Source of the DNA: Collinsella sp. AF02-46-1
Lineage (GTDB): Bacteria > Actinomycetota > Coriobacteriia > Coriobacteriales > Coriobacteriaceae
Reading direction: 5' to 3'
DNA length: 64,000 bases
Assembly: GCF_003465825.1 (NCBI RefSeq)
Contig: NZ_QSBV01000012.1
Coordinates: 22,618 to 86,617 of the forward strand
Shown here: positions 1-9,991 of the stretch, piece after piece
Numbering within the stretch: the stretch's first letter is position 1
Layout: each line of letters begins with the position of its first letter
Program-made: the position numbers and the translations under genes
The notes under the pieces: generated by a model
Databases searched by the model: none
What the model was told of the DNA's origin: nothing
Seen by the model: only the letters and a program-made list of their open reading frames with translations

Positions 1-1060
1 TCTTGCCGGCAATGACGGCAGTGTCGGTGTAGCCGGTAAAGAAGCCGACGGTCGTGTCTGTGCCCGTCACGTCATCGGCGGCACGCTTGAGTGCAGCCAG
101 AAGGGGAGAGCTTGGATCGCGCTCGATGGCGGGGCGGTCGCCTGTCACGGTATAGCTTCCATGGCAGCCGGGGACCGCGGCTTCGGCGCCGGCGATGGCC
201 TGCTCTACCATGCGCGTCGCGGCGGCCGTATCAGTCGGCGGGGCCAGGCGCATATCGACCCAGACCTTGGCATGGTCGGGCACGACATAGGGGCGGTAGC
301 CGCCCTCGATCTGTCCAAACGTGATGGTCGATGGCCCCAGCTCATCGTGTACGGGCAGCGCCATGAACGCGCGGCGCAACGCGCAGACGACCTCTGCCAT
401 GGCGGCGACGGCGTCGGCGCCCTTCCAAGGCTGGCTCGCGTGCGCCGTGACGCCTGCCATCTCAATCTCGAACCATGTGCGCCCCTTGTGCGCCACCTGG
501 ATCTGTCCGTCGGTGGGCTCGGTGTCCAGCACCCATTCGCGCGAACCGACCCAGCCGGCATCAATGGCCGCCTCGGAGCCACGCATAAAGTCTTCCTCGT
601 CGACCGAGCAGATGAGCGAAAAGCCACGTCGGGGCAGCTCACCGCTTGCCGCCACGCGCTCGAGCGTATGGACCAGTGCGGCAATGGCGCAGGCCAGGCC
701 ACCCTTCATATCGCAGGCACCGCGGCCATAGAGTTTATCGTCGCGCACAACCGCCCCAAGCGGTGCGATGTCTGCGTCCCAGCCATCGCCCAAGGTGACG
801 GTATCCATGTGGCAGATATAGACCAGCCGCGGCTCGTCGCTTTGGCCCGGCACGGTGACTTTAAGGTTGCGGCGCCCGGGCAGCACTTCGAGCTCCTCAA
901 TCTGCACGGCATCGAGCGCAGAACTATCAAGTTGTGCCAGCTGCTGCTCAATGAGCCTCTTAATGAAGCGCTCAATTTCATCCTCATACGCGCCCGGGTC
1001 TGAGCTGTCAATCTTCACAAGGTCCTGCGCAAGCCGCCAGGCAAAGTCCTCATCAACCAT
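1..1060 (-). CDS. M20 family metallopeptidase / deacylase, 3' end off the window
   Basis: The reverse strand reads open from an ATG at 1060 to the left edge, about 353 codons without a stop. It carries the M20 signature: an HMDT stretch near residue 88 (metal-binding His and catalytic Asp), a GRGACDMKGG motif near 118 and a DEED motif near 158, followed by a dimerisation-type segment with a THAS motif. M20 enzymes are di-zinc hydrolases that cleave dipeptides or N-acyl amino acids (ArgE, DapE, PepV types). The substrate cannot be told from what is visible, and the C-terminus is missing. It is divergent from the next gene across about 150 bp. Confidence 0.85.
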   Translation of the reverse strand, partial: MVDEDFAWRLAQDLVKIDSSDPGAYEDEIERFIKRLIEQQLAQLDSSALDAVQIEELEVLPGRRNLKVTVPGQSDEPRLVYICHMDTVTLGDGWDADIAPLGAVVRDDKLYGRGACDMKGGLACAIAALVHTLERVAASGELPRRGFSLICSVDEEDFMRGSEAAIDAGWVGSREWVLDTEPTDGQIQVAHKGRTWFEIEMAGVTAHASQPWKGADAVAAMAEVVCALRRAFMALPVHDELGPSTITFGQIEGGYRPYVVPDHAKVWVDMRLAPPTDTAAATRMVEQAIAGAEAAVPGCHGSYTVTGDRPAIERDPSSPLLAALKRAADDVTGTDTTVGFFTGYTDTAVIAGK

Positions 1061-1214
1061 ATGCAACCTCACAATCAGTCTGCTTTCCAAACCGATTGTA
1101 AGCCTCTTGAGAGATCCGCGGCGTGCGCGCAGCGGTATTTACCGTTCGCAGGCCGAGCCAGCGCGTTTGCCGTCCAGGCGGGTTTACGAACGATGCGGTG
1201 GGTACGTACCCTTC

Positions 1215-2264
1215 ATGGACGACATGCTGTGCGACATATCTGCCTTTCGGTATCACCGGATACCTCCACAGGTCTTGGCAATAATGCCGGACCTGCCCGA
1301 TTCTGCGGACGATCCGCGCAGGGAGCACCTATGTGAGCATCCGCTCGTCACGCATTTCCTGGGCACCCCGTTACACGTGTTGGCGCAGGGCAGCTGCGGA
1401 CGTAAGGGCGATCGCATTGTCAGGCATGTTTGGAACGGGGAGAGGCCGTTTGATTCCGTGCGGCAGACGGAGTTTGGCTTCGATGTTGCGTCCCCACTCT
1501 TTACCCTGCTGACCCTGGCTTCCTCGGTCTCAAACGAGCGTCTAATCATGTGCATGTATGAGATGTGCGGCACCTTTGCCGTGTGCAAGATTGCGCCTCA
1601 GGTAAAGTCGGCACTTGAGCAGGCATATGGGAGCCGATGGAGTGACGCACGGTCGGGCTGGGAAAACGTAAAGGATGTCTCGGGGAATCCAACGGACTTG
1701 TGGAAACGACCTCCCTTGATCGAGCTCTCTGAGCTTACAGAGTTCGTCGATAAGGTCCGGGGGCTCCGCGGCGCTAAATCGTTCATACGAGCCGCGAAAT
1801 GCATTACGGGGGTGGCAGCATCGCCGCTCGAGGTCCAGGCTTCGATGCTGTTTGGCCTTACGAGGTTGCGCGGCGGCGAAGGGCTGCGCCTTACCAATAA
1901 CGTTGAGATTCGTATGACGCGCAGCGCCCGCCTGATTTCGGGGCTTGATAGGCGCTATGCCGATATCCTGCTGGCAAATAAGGACGGCAGCCGAGAGTGT
2001 CTGGTTGAATGCCAGGGTAAAGCCATTCACGGATCCATTGAATCCAAGATTTCGGACTCCGATCGAACGACGGCCTTGCAAGCCATGGGATATCCCGTCG
2101 TTCTGATGACCTATGGTCAGCTGGCCGACTTCGATGCCTTCCGCGTGGTGATGGAGCTCATCATGTCCTATCTCGATGTGCCGCTGAAAGACAAGACGCC
2201 GCGACAGCAGGAGCTCGAACGGCGGCTTCGTGAGGAGATTTTTATCGATTGGGCGGGAATGTAG
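1215..2264 (+). CDS. PD-(D/E)XK (DUF559/Vsr-like) domain protein, function unknown
   Basis: A protein of 349 residues from the ATG at 1215; the reading frame is open further upstream but there overlaps the peptidase gene, so I took this start. No strong ribosome-binding site is visible. The C-terminal third has the layout of a restriction-endonuclease fold: an Asp in a YADILL strand, then an E-x-Q-G-K strand, then a D-x-x-R-x-x-A-L-x-x-x-G-Y helix, as in DUF559/Vsr-type proteins. The N-terminus contains an RYHRIPP stretch, which from memory recurs in coriobacterial proteins of unknown role. Nuclease activity is inferred only from the motif order. It has no operon partner. Confidence 0.6.
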   Translation: MDDMLCDISAFRYHRIPPQVLAIMPDLPDSADDPRREHLCEHPLVTHFLGTPLHVLAQGSCGRKGDRIVRHVWNGERPFDSVRQTEFGFDVASPLFTLLTLASSVSNERLIMCMYEMCGTFAVCKIAPQVKSALEQAYGSRWSDARSGWENVKDVSGNPTDLWKRPPLIELSELTEFVDKVRGLRGAKSFIRAAKCITGVAASPLEVQASMLFGLTRLRGGEGLRLTNNVEIRMTRSARLISGLDRRYADILLANKDGSRECLVECQGKAIHGSIESKISDSDRTTALQAMGYPVVLMTYGQLADFDAFRVVMELIMSYLDVPLKDKTPRQQELERRLREEIFIDWAGM

Positions 2265-2542
2265 TCGCGCGGTGGGTAAACGGTAGCGCGAGCTAGAGTT
2301 CTGGTCGCAAAAAGGCTTCAATTTTGCCTTGGAGGGACCCTAAAAATGCTATCTAGAATAAGTTGTTTCGGAAAATAGACAGTCAACTTACATTCGGCAC
2401 ATAGAGACCGATTTTTACCTACTAAAGTCCCTGATAAAGCTGTTTATCAAAGCGGGTGTGCTTAGCGACTGGAGCCTCACTATCGATTATCTGAAAAAAC
2501 TTGTTCTGGGTATCATTTTAAAGTCGTCCGGAGCAACAAAAT
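2265..2542. other. non-coding gap
   Basis: No convincing gene on either strand. The sequence is more AT-rich than its neighbours. A weak 5-bp hairpin (aaggc/gcctt) lies near 2311-2330 just after the preceding stop and could end its transcript. Nothing else recognisable. Confidence 0.4.
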
Positions 2543-2576
2543 CGCCCCCCCCGTTTCGTGAATACGGGGGGGGCGA
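2543..2576 (-). terminator. intrinsic terminator of serC-serA
   Basis: A perfect 12-bp stem of cgccccccccgt and its complement around a 9-nt loop. On the reverse strand it is followed by a T-rich run (gattttgttg). It lies about 40 bp beyond the serA stop. Confidence 0.8.
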
Positions 2577-2615
2577 ATGGGCTTCGTGGTCTGTCTGGCA
2601 GGCTTGGCACCGGCG

Positions 2616-3779
2616 CTATTTAATCACGCGCACGCGATACATCGACGGAATCTGCTTGAGCGCCTCGATCGTGCTGCCGTCCAGGTGCTCATCGGTGTCG
2701 AACATGGTGTAGGCGTTCTCGCCAGCGGACTCGTTGGTCATGCGCTGCACATTGGCGTTGTCCTTGGCGAGAATGGCCGTGATCTGGCCGATCATGTTGG
2801 GCACGTTGGCATGCAGGCAGGCAATACGGCTTGCGGCGCGCGCCTTGCCCATGCTGCAGGCGGGGTAGTTGACGCTGTGCGCGATGTTGCCGTTTTCCAG
2901 GTAATCCTTGAGCTCGCTGATGGCCATGTCGGCGCAGTTGGCCTCGGCCTCGCCGGTGCCGGCGCCCGAATGCGTGGTGATAAACGTATTGGGCATCTTG
3001 ACGGTCTTGGGCGTGGCAAAGTCGCAGCTAAACCAGCTGAGCTTGCCCTCGCGCAGGGCGGCGTCGACGGCGTCTTCGTCAATGATGGTCTCGCGCGCGT
3101 AGTTGATGAGCACGGCGTCGGGCGCTAGCAGGTTAATCTGCTCGGTGCTGATCATACCGATGGTGTCGGCCTTGCTGGGCACGTGCACGGTGAGGTAGTC
3201 GCAGCCGCGGCACAGATCCTCGAGCGTGCCCACGCGCTGCACCTCGCGGCTCAGCACCCACGCGTGCTCGACGGAAATGAACGGGTCGTAGCCGTAGACG
3301 TCCATGCCCAGATCGACACAGGCGTTGGCGACCTTGGAGCCCACGTTGCCCAGGCCGATGACGCCAATGCGCTTGCCCTTGAGCTCGCGACCCACAAAGG
3401 CCTTCTTGGCCTTCTCGGCGTCGACTTGGATATCGGGGTCGTCGGCGTTGTCGCGCACCCAGTTCATCGACTGCACCACGCCGCGGCTCGAAAGCACCAG
3501 CATGCCCAGGACGAGCTCCTTGACGGCGTTGCTGTTGGCGCCGGGGGAGTTAAAGACAACGACGCCCTTCTTGGCGTACTCCTCGACGGGGATGTTGTTG
3601 ACGCCGGCGCCACAGCGGGCGATGGCGCGGATGCCCTCGGGCAGCTCGTAGCCGTGCAGGTCGGTCGAGCGCATCAGGATGGCGTCGGCCTCCTCGGCGG
3701 TGCTCACAAATTCGTAGCCCTCGCCAAACTCGACTTCGCCGTCTTTGGTGATGTCGTCGATGGTCTTGATCTTGCGCAT
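2616..3779 (-). CDS. serA: D-3-phosphoglycerate dehydrogenase
   Basis: 387 residues. Oxidises 3-phosphoglycerate to 3-phosphohydroxypyruvate with NAD, the first committed step of serine synthesis. Visible parts: an N-terminal substrate-binding half, a Rossmann domain with GLGNVG near residue 144, an arginine in the INYARE stretch and a histidine in THSGAG at the usual catalytic positions, and an ACT-type C-terminus of about 80 residues. It lacks the long intervening domain of mycobacterial SerA, so it is the short form. It follows serC by 69 bp on the same strand, so the two are probably cotranscribed. Confidence 0.93.
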   Translation of the reverse strand: MRKIKTIDDITKDGEVEFGEGYEFVSTAEEADAILMRSTDLHGYELPEGIRAIARCGAGVNNIPVEEYAKKGVVVFNSPGANSNAVKELVLGMLVLSSRGVVQSMNWVRDNADDPDIQVDAEKAKKAFVGRELKGKRIGVIGLGNVGSKVANACVDLGMDVYGYDPFISVEHAWVLSREVQRVGTLEDLCRGCDYLTVHVPSKADTIGMISTEQINLLAPDAVLINYARETIIDEDAVDAALREGKLSWFSCDFATPKTVKMPNTFITTHSGAGTGEAEANCADMAISELKDYLENGNIAHSVNYPACSMGKARAASRIACLHANVPNMIGQITAILAKDNANVQRMTNESAGENAYTMFDTDEHLDGSTIEALKQIPSMYRVRVIK

Positions 3780-3848
3780 GGAAAGCTCCTTAGCAGGTTT
3801 GTTTAAAACAAGTGGTTTGAAGTGGCTGGTCGGCCCGCTCGTTGCGGG

Positions 3849-4973
<1,125 letters not shown>

Positions 4974-5107
4974 CTTCTAGTTCCCCTCGTAGTCGTTTGA
5001 ACGTTCGGGATACTTTAGCACAGTGGAGCGTCAGGCGCGACCGCATCACGGTAAAACTCGAGTGCGCCGCTATGATTTACAGGATGGTTACATGGGGGAG
5101 GGGTGCT

Positions 5108-5185
5108 TTACTCCTCGGGCAAATCCAAATCTGCGAGCGAAGGCATGAGGTTCTCTAGGCGCTTGATTTCTTCGTCGCAAATTAG
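5108..5185 (-). pseudogene. possible C-terminal coding remnant (about 25 codons)
   Basis: Downstream of the antiporter gene the reverse strand shows a short open stretch, bounded by a stop, reading CDEEIKRLENLMPSLADLDL and then PEE before TAA. Its composition looks like a genuine protein tail (acidic, amphipathic) rather than random sequence. There is no start codon or ribosome-binding site. It may be the relic of a deleted gene or chance. Confidence 0.22.
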
Positions 5186-5199
5186 CTAACCCCTGGTCA

Positions 5200-6801
5200 C
5201 TACGACGCCAGCGTGGCGATGACGGCTTCGTCGCCGGCGTATATGAGGGTGTTGCCGTCGGGGATGATCGTTTGGCCGTCGCGCTTGAGCATCACGACGA
5301 TAAACGGGTGCTTGCCTTGCGGCACATCGCGCAGGCGCTGGCCGGCCAGGCGACCGTGGGGGGTCACGGTGACCTCGCGCAGCGTAACCTCGGCACGCTC
5401 TTCAAACGTCGGGGCGGCCATAACCAGAAGGTCGCCTTCCTCGATCACGGTATCGCCGTTGGGCAGCACGGGGTGCGCGCCGTCGCGCAGCACCAGAACC
5501 ACAAGCATGTCCGTCGCACTGCCAATGTCGGCGAGCGAACGTCCGGCAAACGGATGTCCAGCTCCCATCTTGAGCTTGACGAACGACATGCCGTCCTCGT
5601 CGCGGTAATCGTTAAAGGTGCGGCGCACGTCGCCTTCCGCATCGATCATATCGAGCTTCTTCGCCACCGCCGGCAGCAGCGAGCCCTGCACCACAATGCT
5701 AGACACGGCAATCACAAACACCAGGTCAAATAGGTCGTGTCCGCCGGGAACACCTGCCACCACGGCAAAGAGACTAAAGACGACCGAAGCTGCTCCGCGC
5801 AGACCCGCCCAGCTTACGAGCGCGACCTGGCGGGGGTTCGTCTTAAAGGGCGCCAGGAGCATGCCGACGGCGATGGGACGGCTCGCAAAGAGCATAAACG
5901 CCATGAGCGCCAGGCCCGGCAGCAGCATTTGCGGCAGGCGGGCGGGCGTCACGAGCAGGCCGAGCAAGAAGAAGATCGTCATCTCGGCCATCTCGGTGAG
6001 GGTGTCAAAGAAGTGCGCCAGCTCGACCTTGCCGGTGATGTCGCTCGCGCCCAGCACAATGCCGGCCAGGTACACGGCCAAAAAGCCGTTGCCGCCCAGG
6101 TAGCTCGGCAGCGCGTAGGCGACGATTGCCACGGCGAACAAAAAGATGGTCTGCGCGCCCTCGGCTGTTGCGCGTGCGCGTTCAATCAGGTGGCCCGCCG
6201 CCCAGCCGATGGCAAGGCCCAGGCCCACGCCCAGGATAATCTGCTTGGCCAGCAGTGTGGGAATGTTGATGTCGCCGCCGGCTGCGAGTGTGGCGAGCAC
6301 GGCGGTGAGCATGTAGGCGACGGGGTCGTTGGAGCCCGATTCGACCTCGAGCAGCGAGTCGGTGCCGCCCCTCAGCGAAAGGCTGTGCTCGCGCAGAACG
6401 CTAAAGACGCTGGCCGCGTCGGTGGACGCCACAACCGATCCCAGCAGCAGGCCGCCGATCCAGTCGAAGCCCAGTACAAAGTGCGCGAACACGCCGGTAA
6501 TGCCGGCAGTGATGACGACGCCGAGCGTGCTCAGCAGCACCGCAGGCGCGGCGACGGGCTTGGCACGGTCGATGTTGGTGTTAAAACCGCCGTAGAACAT
6601 GATGAACAGCAGCGCCGTGCTGCAGACGGTTTCGGTGAGCGCGTAGTCGCTAAAGTCGATGTGAGCCGGGCCGTTGACGCCCAACAGCATGCCGAGCGCG
6701 ATAAAGATGAGCAGGGTGGGGAAGGGGAGTTTTTTGCCGACGGGCTTGATGGTCAGGCACAGAATAATAACGAGGCCGATAAAGAGAAGGATCTGGTTCA
6801 T
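5200..6801 (-). CDS. cation/proton antiporter with C-terminal RCK_C (NhaP2/CvrA type)
   Basis: 533 residues. The first ~390 form about 12 hydrophobic segments of a CPA1-type antiporter, including the conserved ESGSNDPVAY stretch near residue 155 that carries the ion-binding Asp. The cytoplasmic remainder contains RCK_C/TrkA-C-like repeats (motifs GRSLADIG and GQRLRDVP), as in the K+/H+ antiporter CvrA/NhaP2. It probably exports K+ or Na+ in exchange for protons, with nucleotide-linked gating by the RCK_C part. Which cation is used cannot be read from sequence. Monocistronic. Confidence 0.85.
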   Translation of the reverse strand: MNQILLFIGLVIILCLTIKPVGKKLPFPTLLIFIALGMLLGVNGPAHIDFSDYALTETVCSTALLFIMFYGGFNTNIDRAKPVAAPAVLLSTLGVVITAGITGVFAHFVLGFDWIGGLLLGSVVASTDAASVFSVLREHSLSLRGGTDSLLEVESGSNDPVAYMLTAVLATLAAGGDINIPTLLAKQIILGVGLGLAIGWAAGHLIERARATAEGAQTIFLFAVAIVAYALPSYLGGNGFLAVYLAGIVLGASDITGKVELAHFFDTLTEMAEMTIFFLLGLLVTPARLPQMLLPGLALMAFMLFASRPIAVGMLLAPFKTNPRQVALVSWAGLRGAASVVFSLFAVVAGVPGGHDLFDLVFVIAVSSIVVQGSLLPAVAKKLDMIDAEGDVRRTFNDYRDEDGMSFVKLKMGAGHPFAGRSLADIGSATDMLVVLVLRDGAHPVLPNGDTVIEEGDLLVMAAPTFEERAEVTLREVTVTPHGRLAGQRLRDVPQGKHPFIVVMLKRDGQTIIPDGNTLIYAGDEAVIATLAS

Positions 6802-6941
6802 GGATGGTGTCCGCTCCTGGGTGGTTGGCGTGGCACGGTCAGTTGTCTGCGGTTATTTGTACCCAAAGATGGTGGGTTTATGGGGTTGGATTGCGGGCGT
6901 GCGCGATATCGTCATAGACGGCTGCCGTCTTTGCCTCTGCT

Positions 6942-6979
6942 TGGAAACCCTTTCCAGCTTTATTGCAACGGAGTACAAT
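6942..6979 (+). promoter_or_regulatory. candidate promoter with overlapping palindrome
   Basis: A -35-like TTTCCA, 17 bp, then a -10-like TACAAT, 75 bp before the phosphatase start. The -35 is the right half of the palindrome TGGAAA-CCC-TTTCCA (6942-6956), the arrangement expected of a repressor operator. Inference from sequence only. Confidence 0.4.
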
Positions 6980-7054
6980 GGGTAACGTTTAAGTTCAACT
7001 TGAAGTTTTAGTTGCGGCGCCGGGCTTCGGCCGCAATGCAAGGAGAGGCGTACC

Positions 7055-7894
7055 ATGGCGATCTATGTGACATCTGATGCTCACGGGCACGTGCGTGCGC
7101 TTGACGAGGCCCTGTCTAAGATCTCGTTGACGTCCGACGACACGCTGTACGTGCTGGGCGACATGATCGATCGCGGGCCCGATCCGGTCGGCGTTATTAA
7201 GCTCGTGCGCTCGCTGCCCAACGCCCACGTGCTCAAGGGCAATCACGAGCAGATCATGCTCGATGCCATCATTGGCCAGGATCCGCTCGATGCCGAGACC
7301 TGGGATATCAACGGTGGCTGGACGACGCGCGAGCAGCTCAACGACATGGAATTTGAGGCATACGAGGAGCTCGTGCGATGGATGGCCGCGCTGCCGCTCT
7401 ACGCGGTGGCCGAGACCGAGGAGCGCCCGTACCTGCTGGTGCATGCCGGCATCCAGACCGAGGCGGCGCGCGCGTTTTTGCTTGAGCATGGTGTCGATTG
7501 CGGTGACGGCAGGGGAGCGGTCGATGCCGATAGCGAGCTGCTGCGGCAAATGCTCGCCGTGCAGTCGTTCGATGACCTGCTGTGGATTCGTCACGGCTAT
7601 TGGGATGCGCCGACGGGACTGCTTTCTGCCGAGGGCGAGGGGCCGGTCGTGGTGAGCGGCCACACGCCAACGGTGTCGCTCGGGCGTTATTGCGAGGTAG
7701 GTGGCCTTGCGGGACTCGATGAGGAGTCGGGCCGCGGGCAGATTGTGCGTCTGGGTGGCGAGGATACCGCCGGCGTGCCCGATCGCATCGATATCGACTG
7801 CGCCGCCGCCACCGGCTCCGAGTTCGGTCGCGTGGGCATCCTGCGCCTTGATGACGGCGCCGAGTTCTATGCGAACATCAACCCAGGCGAATAA
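7055..7894 (+). CDS. calcineurin-like metallophosphoesterase (ApaH/PrpA-like)
   Basis: 279 residues with a good ribosome-binding site (aaggagaggcg). The four metal-binding blocks of the PPP phosphatase superfamily are present in order: TSDAHGH near residue 4, GDMIDRGPDP near 33, LKGNHEQ near 62 and SGHTP near 203. Family members dephosphorylate proteins or split diadenosine tetraphosphate. The N-terminal layout is closest to ApaH and bacterial PP1-like enzymes, and the exact substrate is not determinable here. Monocistronic, ended by a strong hairpin at 8023. Confidence 0.82.
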   Translation: MAIYVTSDAHGHVRALDEALSKISLTSDDTLYVLGDMIDRGPDPVGVIKLVRSLPNAHVLKGNHEQIMLDAIIGQDPLDAETWDINGGWTTREQLNDMEFEAYEELVRWMAALPLYAVAETEERPYLLVHAGIQTEAARAFLLEHGVDCGDGRGAVDADSELLRQMLAVQSFDDLLWIRHGYWDAPTGLLSAEGEGPVVVSGHTPTVSLGRYCEVGGLAGLDEESGRGQIVRLGGEDTAGVPDRIDIDCAAATGSEFGRVGILRLDDGAEFYANINPGE

Positions 7895-7903
7895 TCGGTG
7901 CAA

Positions 7904-7947
7904 AGGGTAGCTAATTTGGGACGGAGCTTTTTTGACTACTTTCGGAG
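7904..7947. repeat. partial copy of a GGGACGGRGC intergenic repeat
   Basis: Contains gctaatttgggacggagc followed by a T run and gactact, the same order of blocks (GCTA, GGGACGGRGC, T run, GACTACT) seen in the inverted-repeat element at 19083-19190 and its partial copy near 19209. Appears as a single arm here. Confidence 0.45.
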
Positions 7948-8017
7948 AATAGCGCCTTTTTGCTCGGTAAGCGCGAGAAATGAGGAGCGTCTGCGTCCTC
8001 GGCAGTGCGAAAATGCT

Positions 8018-8067
8018 CAAAAAACCGTCGCAACGGAGTCAAACGACGTTGCGACGGTTCTTTTTTG
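8018..8067. terminator. strong bidirectional hairpin terminator
   Basis: A perfect 12-bp stem (aaccgtcgcaac and complement, 8023-8034 with 8048-8059) with an A run before it and tctttttt after it, so it can stop transcription from either side. It follows the phosphatase gene. Confidence 0.75.
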
Positions 8068-8079
8068 GCTGCCCGCTGG

Positions 8080-8202
8080 CTAAGTGAGTAGACTTTTTTG
8101 GAAATGCCGAGCAGCCGGCAAATTTGCCTCAACAAAACCGCAGGTCACTGACTTGTGTTTTGCCGGTGTGGTCAGGGATTCGGCAAAAGTCTACTCACTT
8201 AG
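8080..8202. repeat. palindromic intergenic element, 123 bp
   Basis: Perfect 18-bp inverted arms (ctaagtgagtagactttt at 8080-8097, complement at 8185-8202) enclose about 87 bp of non-coding sequence. Read on the reverse strand, the interior contains ACCACACCGGC and ACCTGCGGTTTTGTT, which match the interior of the element at 29194-29343. Likely a small non-autonomous mobile element or a REP-type unit. Confidence 0.65.
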
Positions 8203-8249
8203 TTTTGCGTGTCGCAAATCGTCCGCAACGAGACCCCCCATTGCGCCAA

Positions 8250-9830
8250 TTAGGCGCCGTACGGGTTGCGGTCGCGTTCGATGCGTTGGCGGATGTGGGC
8301 GTATTCGATAATCAGCAGCACCAGGAGTAGGGCCATGATGGCTAGGTAGCTCACCACGGCGCCCATCAGACCCAGCAGCTTAATCAGGATCACCGGCACC
8401 ACCACGCTTACGGCGAAGCAGATCAGGTAGATCTTGGTGACATCGCCGGCGTGGCGCAACACCGTGATAATGGCATAGATAAAGTCGATTGCCGCGGTGA
8501 CGCCGCCGGCGACAACCATTAGCAGTGCAAGCGTGCGGTAGCGCTCAAAGTTGAGGCCGTACATAAAGCTCATGAGGGGAATGCCGGGGCCTGCCATAAA
8601 TGCGGCGCACGCTCCAGTAATGACTACGATCAGTGCCATAACGGCAACAATAATCAGATCAAAGCGGCGACGCTTGCGCGGATTCGCCCAAATGCTCGAC
8701 AGACGTAGGAGCTGCGGTTTATAGATAAATCCAATGCTCAACAAAATGGCCTGCGCCGGAAAAAACAGTGCATTAAAGTACAGCTGATATTTGTATGCCA
8801 GCGTGCCCTCCATCACAAACTTGGGCATGCTCTCGATAAGGTTGAACAGGAACAGCGCACCAAAGAGCGGGGCGCACTGGACAAACAGGTGGCCAGCCTC
8901 GCGCAGACTCATGCGGCGTGATTTTTCGGTTTCGAGCAGGGCGAGCGGGGCGGTGACCAGCACGAGCGAGGCAATCGCGGCGATGCCCATGGCCATGGCG
9001 GCGATGGGCATGCTGCGCGTGAGGAACAGTGCCACGCTAAAGACCGCGATGACGCCGACGGATCGTAGCGTTTGGCTCATGCCGGCCAGGTAGAGTTTGT
9101 CGGCCTGCTGCAGGCGGCCCTCGTACACGTCGGCAATGCCGTCGATCACCTTATACAGGTAGACGCCCAGGCCGATTGTGGCCATCTGCGCATCGTAGCC
9201 GCGGGCGCTGCTGTACACCAGGCCGCATGCCAGCGCGAGCGCTCCGCAGAGCCAGCGGTTGAGCTGGTAGGAGGCGAAGGAGGTCTTTTCGTCGATGTCC
9301 GAGACCTGAAAGTTGCGCACGCCGTAGTTGCACGCGATCATGATGAGCGTGCCGGTGACAAAGGCGATGGAGAATTTGCCAGCCTCCTCGGCGCCCACGA
9401 GCTGTGTGGACACGATGGTGAGCAACGGAAACACCATGCCCCACACGGCGGTGCCCAGGGTATTCCAAAGGTAGTCGCGACGGGTGGCGTGATCTTCGTA
9501 CTCGGCTTCTTGCGTGGAGAAGCCGCCGCCGTAGACGGCTCCGAGCAGGCGGTTCCACCAGGCATTGACCATGCGGTGGATGGGGCCGGGTTGGCGATCG
9601 CGCTCGCGACGACGGCGTGTGGCCTGGCTGCTGTCGGGACCGCCGGCGTTACGTTGGCTTAGTTCTTGGATTCGCGCGAGCTCCTCGGCGGTGTGCGATG
9701 CGGGGAACAGGCCGTTCTCGATGCGTCCGCCCTGGGCCTTTGCGGTGCCGCTGCTCGCTATGGCGGGGTCGGCGACGCCATTGCGGCGGGCGATGGCGCG
9801 GCGGATGCTATCGAGGGGCGTGATGCTCAA
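8250..9830 (-). CDS. polysaccharide flippase (Wzx/MviN-like, MOP superfamily)
   Basis: 526 residues from a TTG at 9830. This start is chosen because AAAGGACTC lies six bases upstream, and because the open frame further upstream runs through intergenic repeat sequence. The first ~130 residues are hydrophilic, followed by 12-14 hydrophobic segments typical of lipid-linked oligosaccharide flippases. It would move undecaprenyl-linked glycans across the membrane. It stands alone here; the WecA-type initiator and the glycosyltransferase cluster lie elsewhere in the window. The substrate is unknown. Confidence 0.75.
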   Translation of the reverse strand: MSITPLDSIRRAIARRNGVADPAIASSGTAKAQGGRIENGLFPASHTAEELARIQELSQRNAGGPDSSQATRRRRERDRQPGPIHRMVNAWWNRLLGAVYGGGFSTQEAEYEDHATRRDYLWNTLGTAVWGMVFPLLTIVSTQLVGAEEAGKFSIAFVTGTLIMIACNYGVRNFQVSDIDEKTSFASYQLNRWLCGALALACGLVYSSARGYDAQMATIGLGVYLYKVIDGIADVYEGRLQQADKLYLAGMSQTLRSVGVIAVFSVALFLTRSMPIAAMAMGIAAIASLVLVTAPLALLETEKSRRMSLREAGHLFVQCAPLFGALFLFNLIESMPKFVMEGTLAYKYQLYFNALFFPAQAILLSIGFIYKPQLLRLSSIWANPRKRRRFDLIIVAVMALIVVITGACAAFMAGPGIPLMSFMYGLNFERYRTLALLMVVAGGVTAAIDFIYAIITVLRHAGDVTKIYLICFAVSVVVPVILIKLLGLMGAVVSYLAIMALLLVLLIIEYAHIRQRIERDRNPYGA

Positions 9831-9932
9831 AGCGGAGTCCTTTCTATTGCTACGCTCTAGTATAGACGCGACGGTGTTCGTTCGTGTTTTTGAACAGGTT
9901 GTTCGATAATTTCGGCGGCGCCATTCAGTAGA

Positions 9933-9991
9933 CGGCATTTGGGGACGTTCCTTATGTGCCGGCACTTTGGGAACGTCCCTAAGTGCCGGCA
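9933..9991. repeat. GGGGACGTTCC palindromic repeat, copy 1
   Basis: A ggacgttcc block and its complement ggaacgtcc flank ttatgtgccggcacttt, itself containing the palindrome gtgccggcac. A near-identical copy lies at 22741-22787, and fragments occur near 29411. A short intergenic repeat with no coding potential. Confidence 0.65.

Noticed and set aside
855..1214. Upstream extension of the PD-(D/E)XK reading frame
   Set aside because: It runs antisense through the start of the M20 peptidase gene and has no family character or ribosome-binding site; the ATG at 1215 is used.
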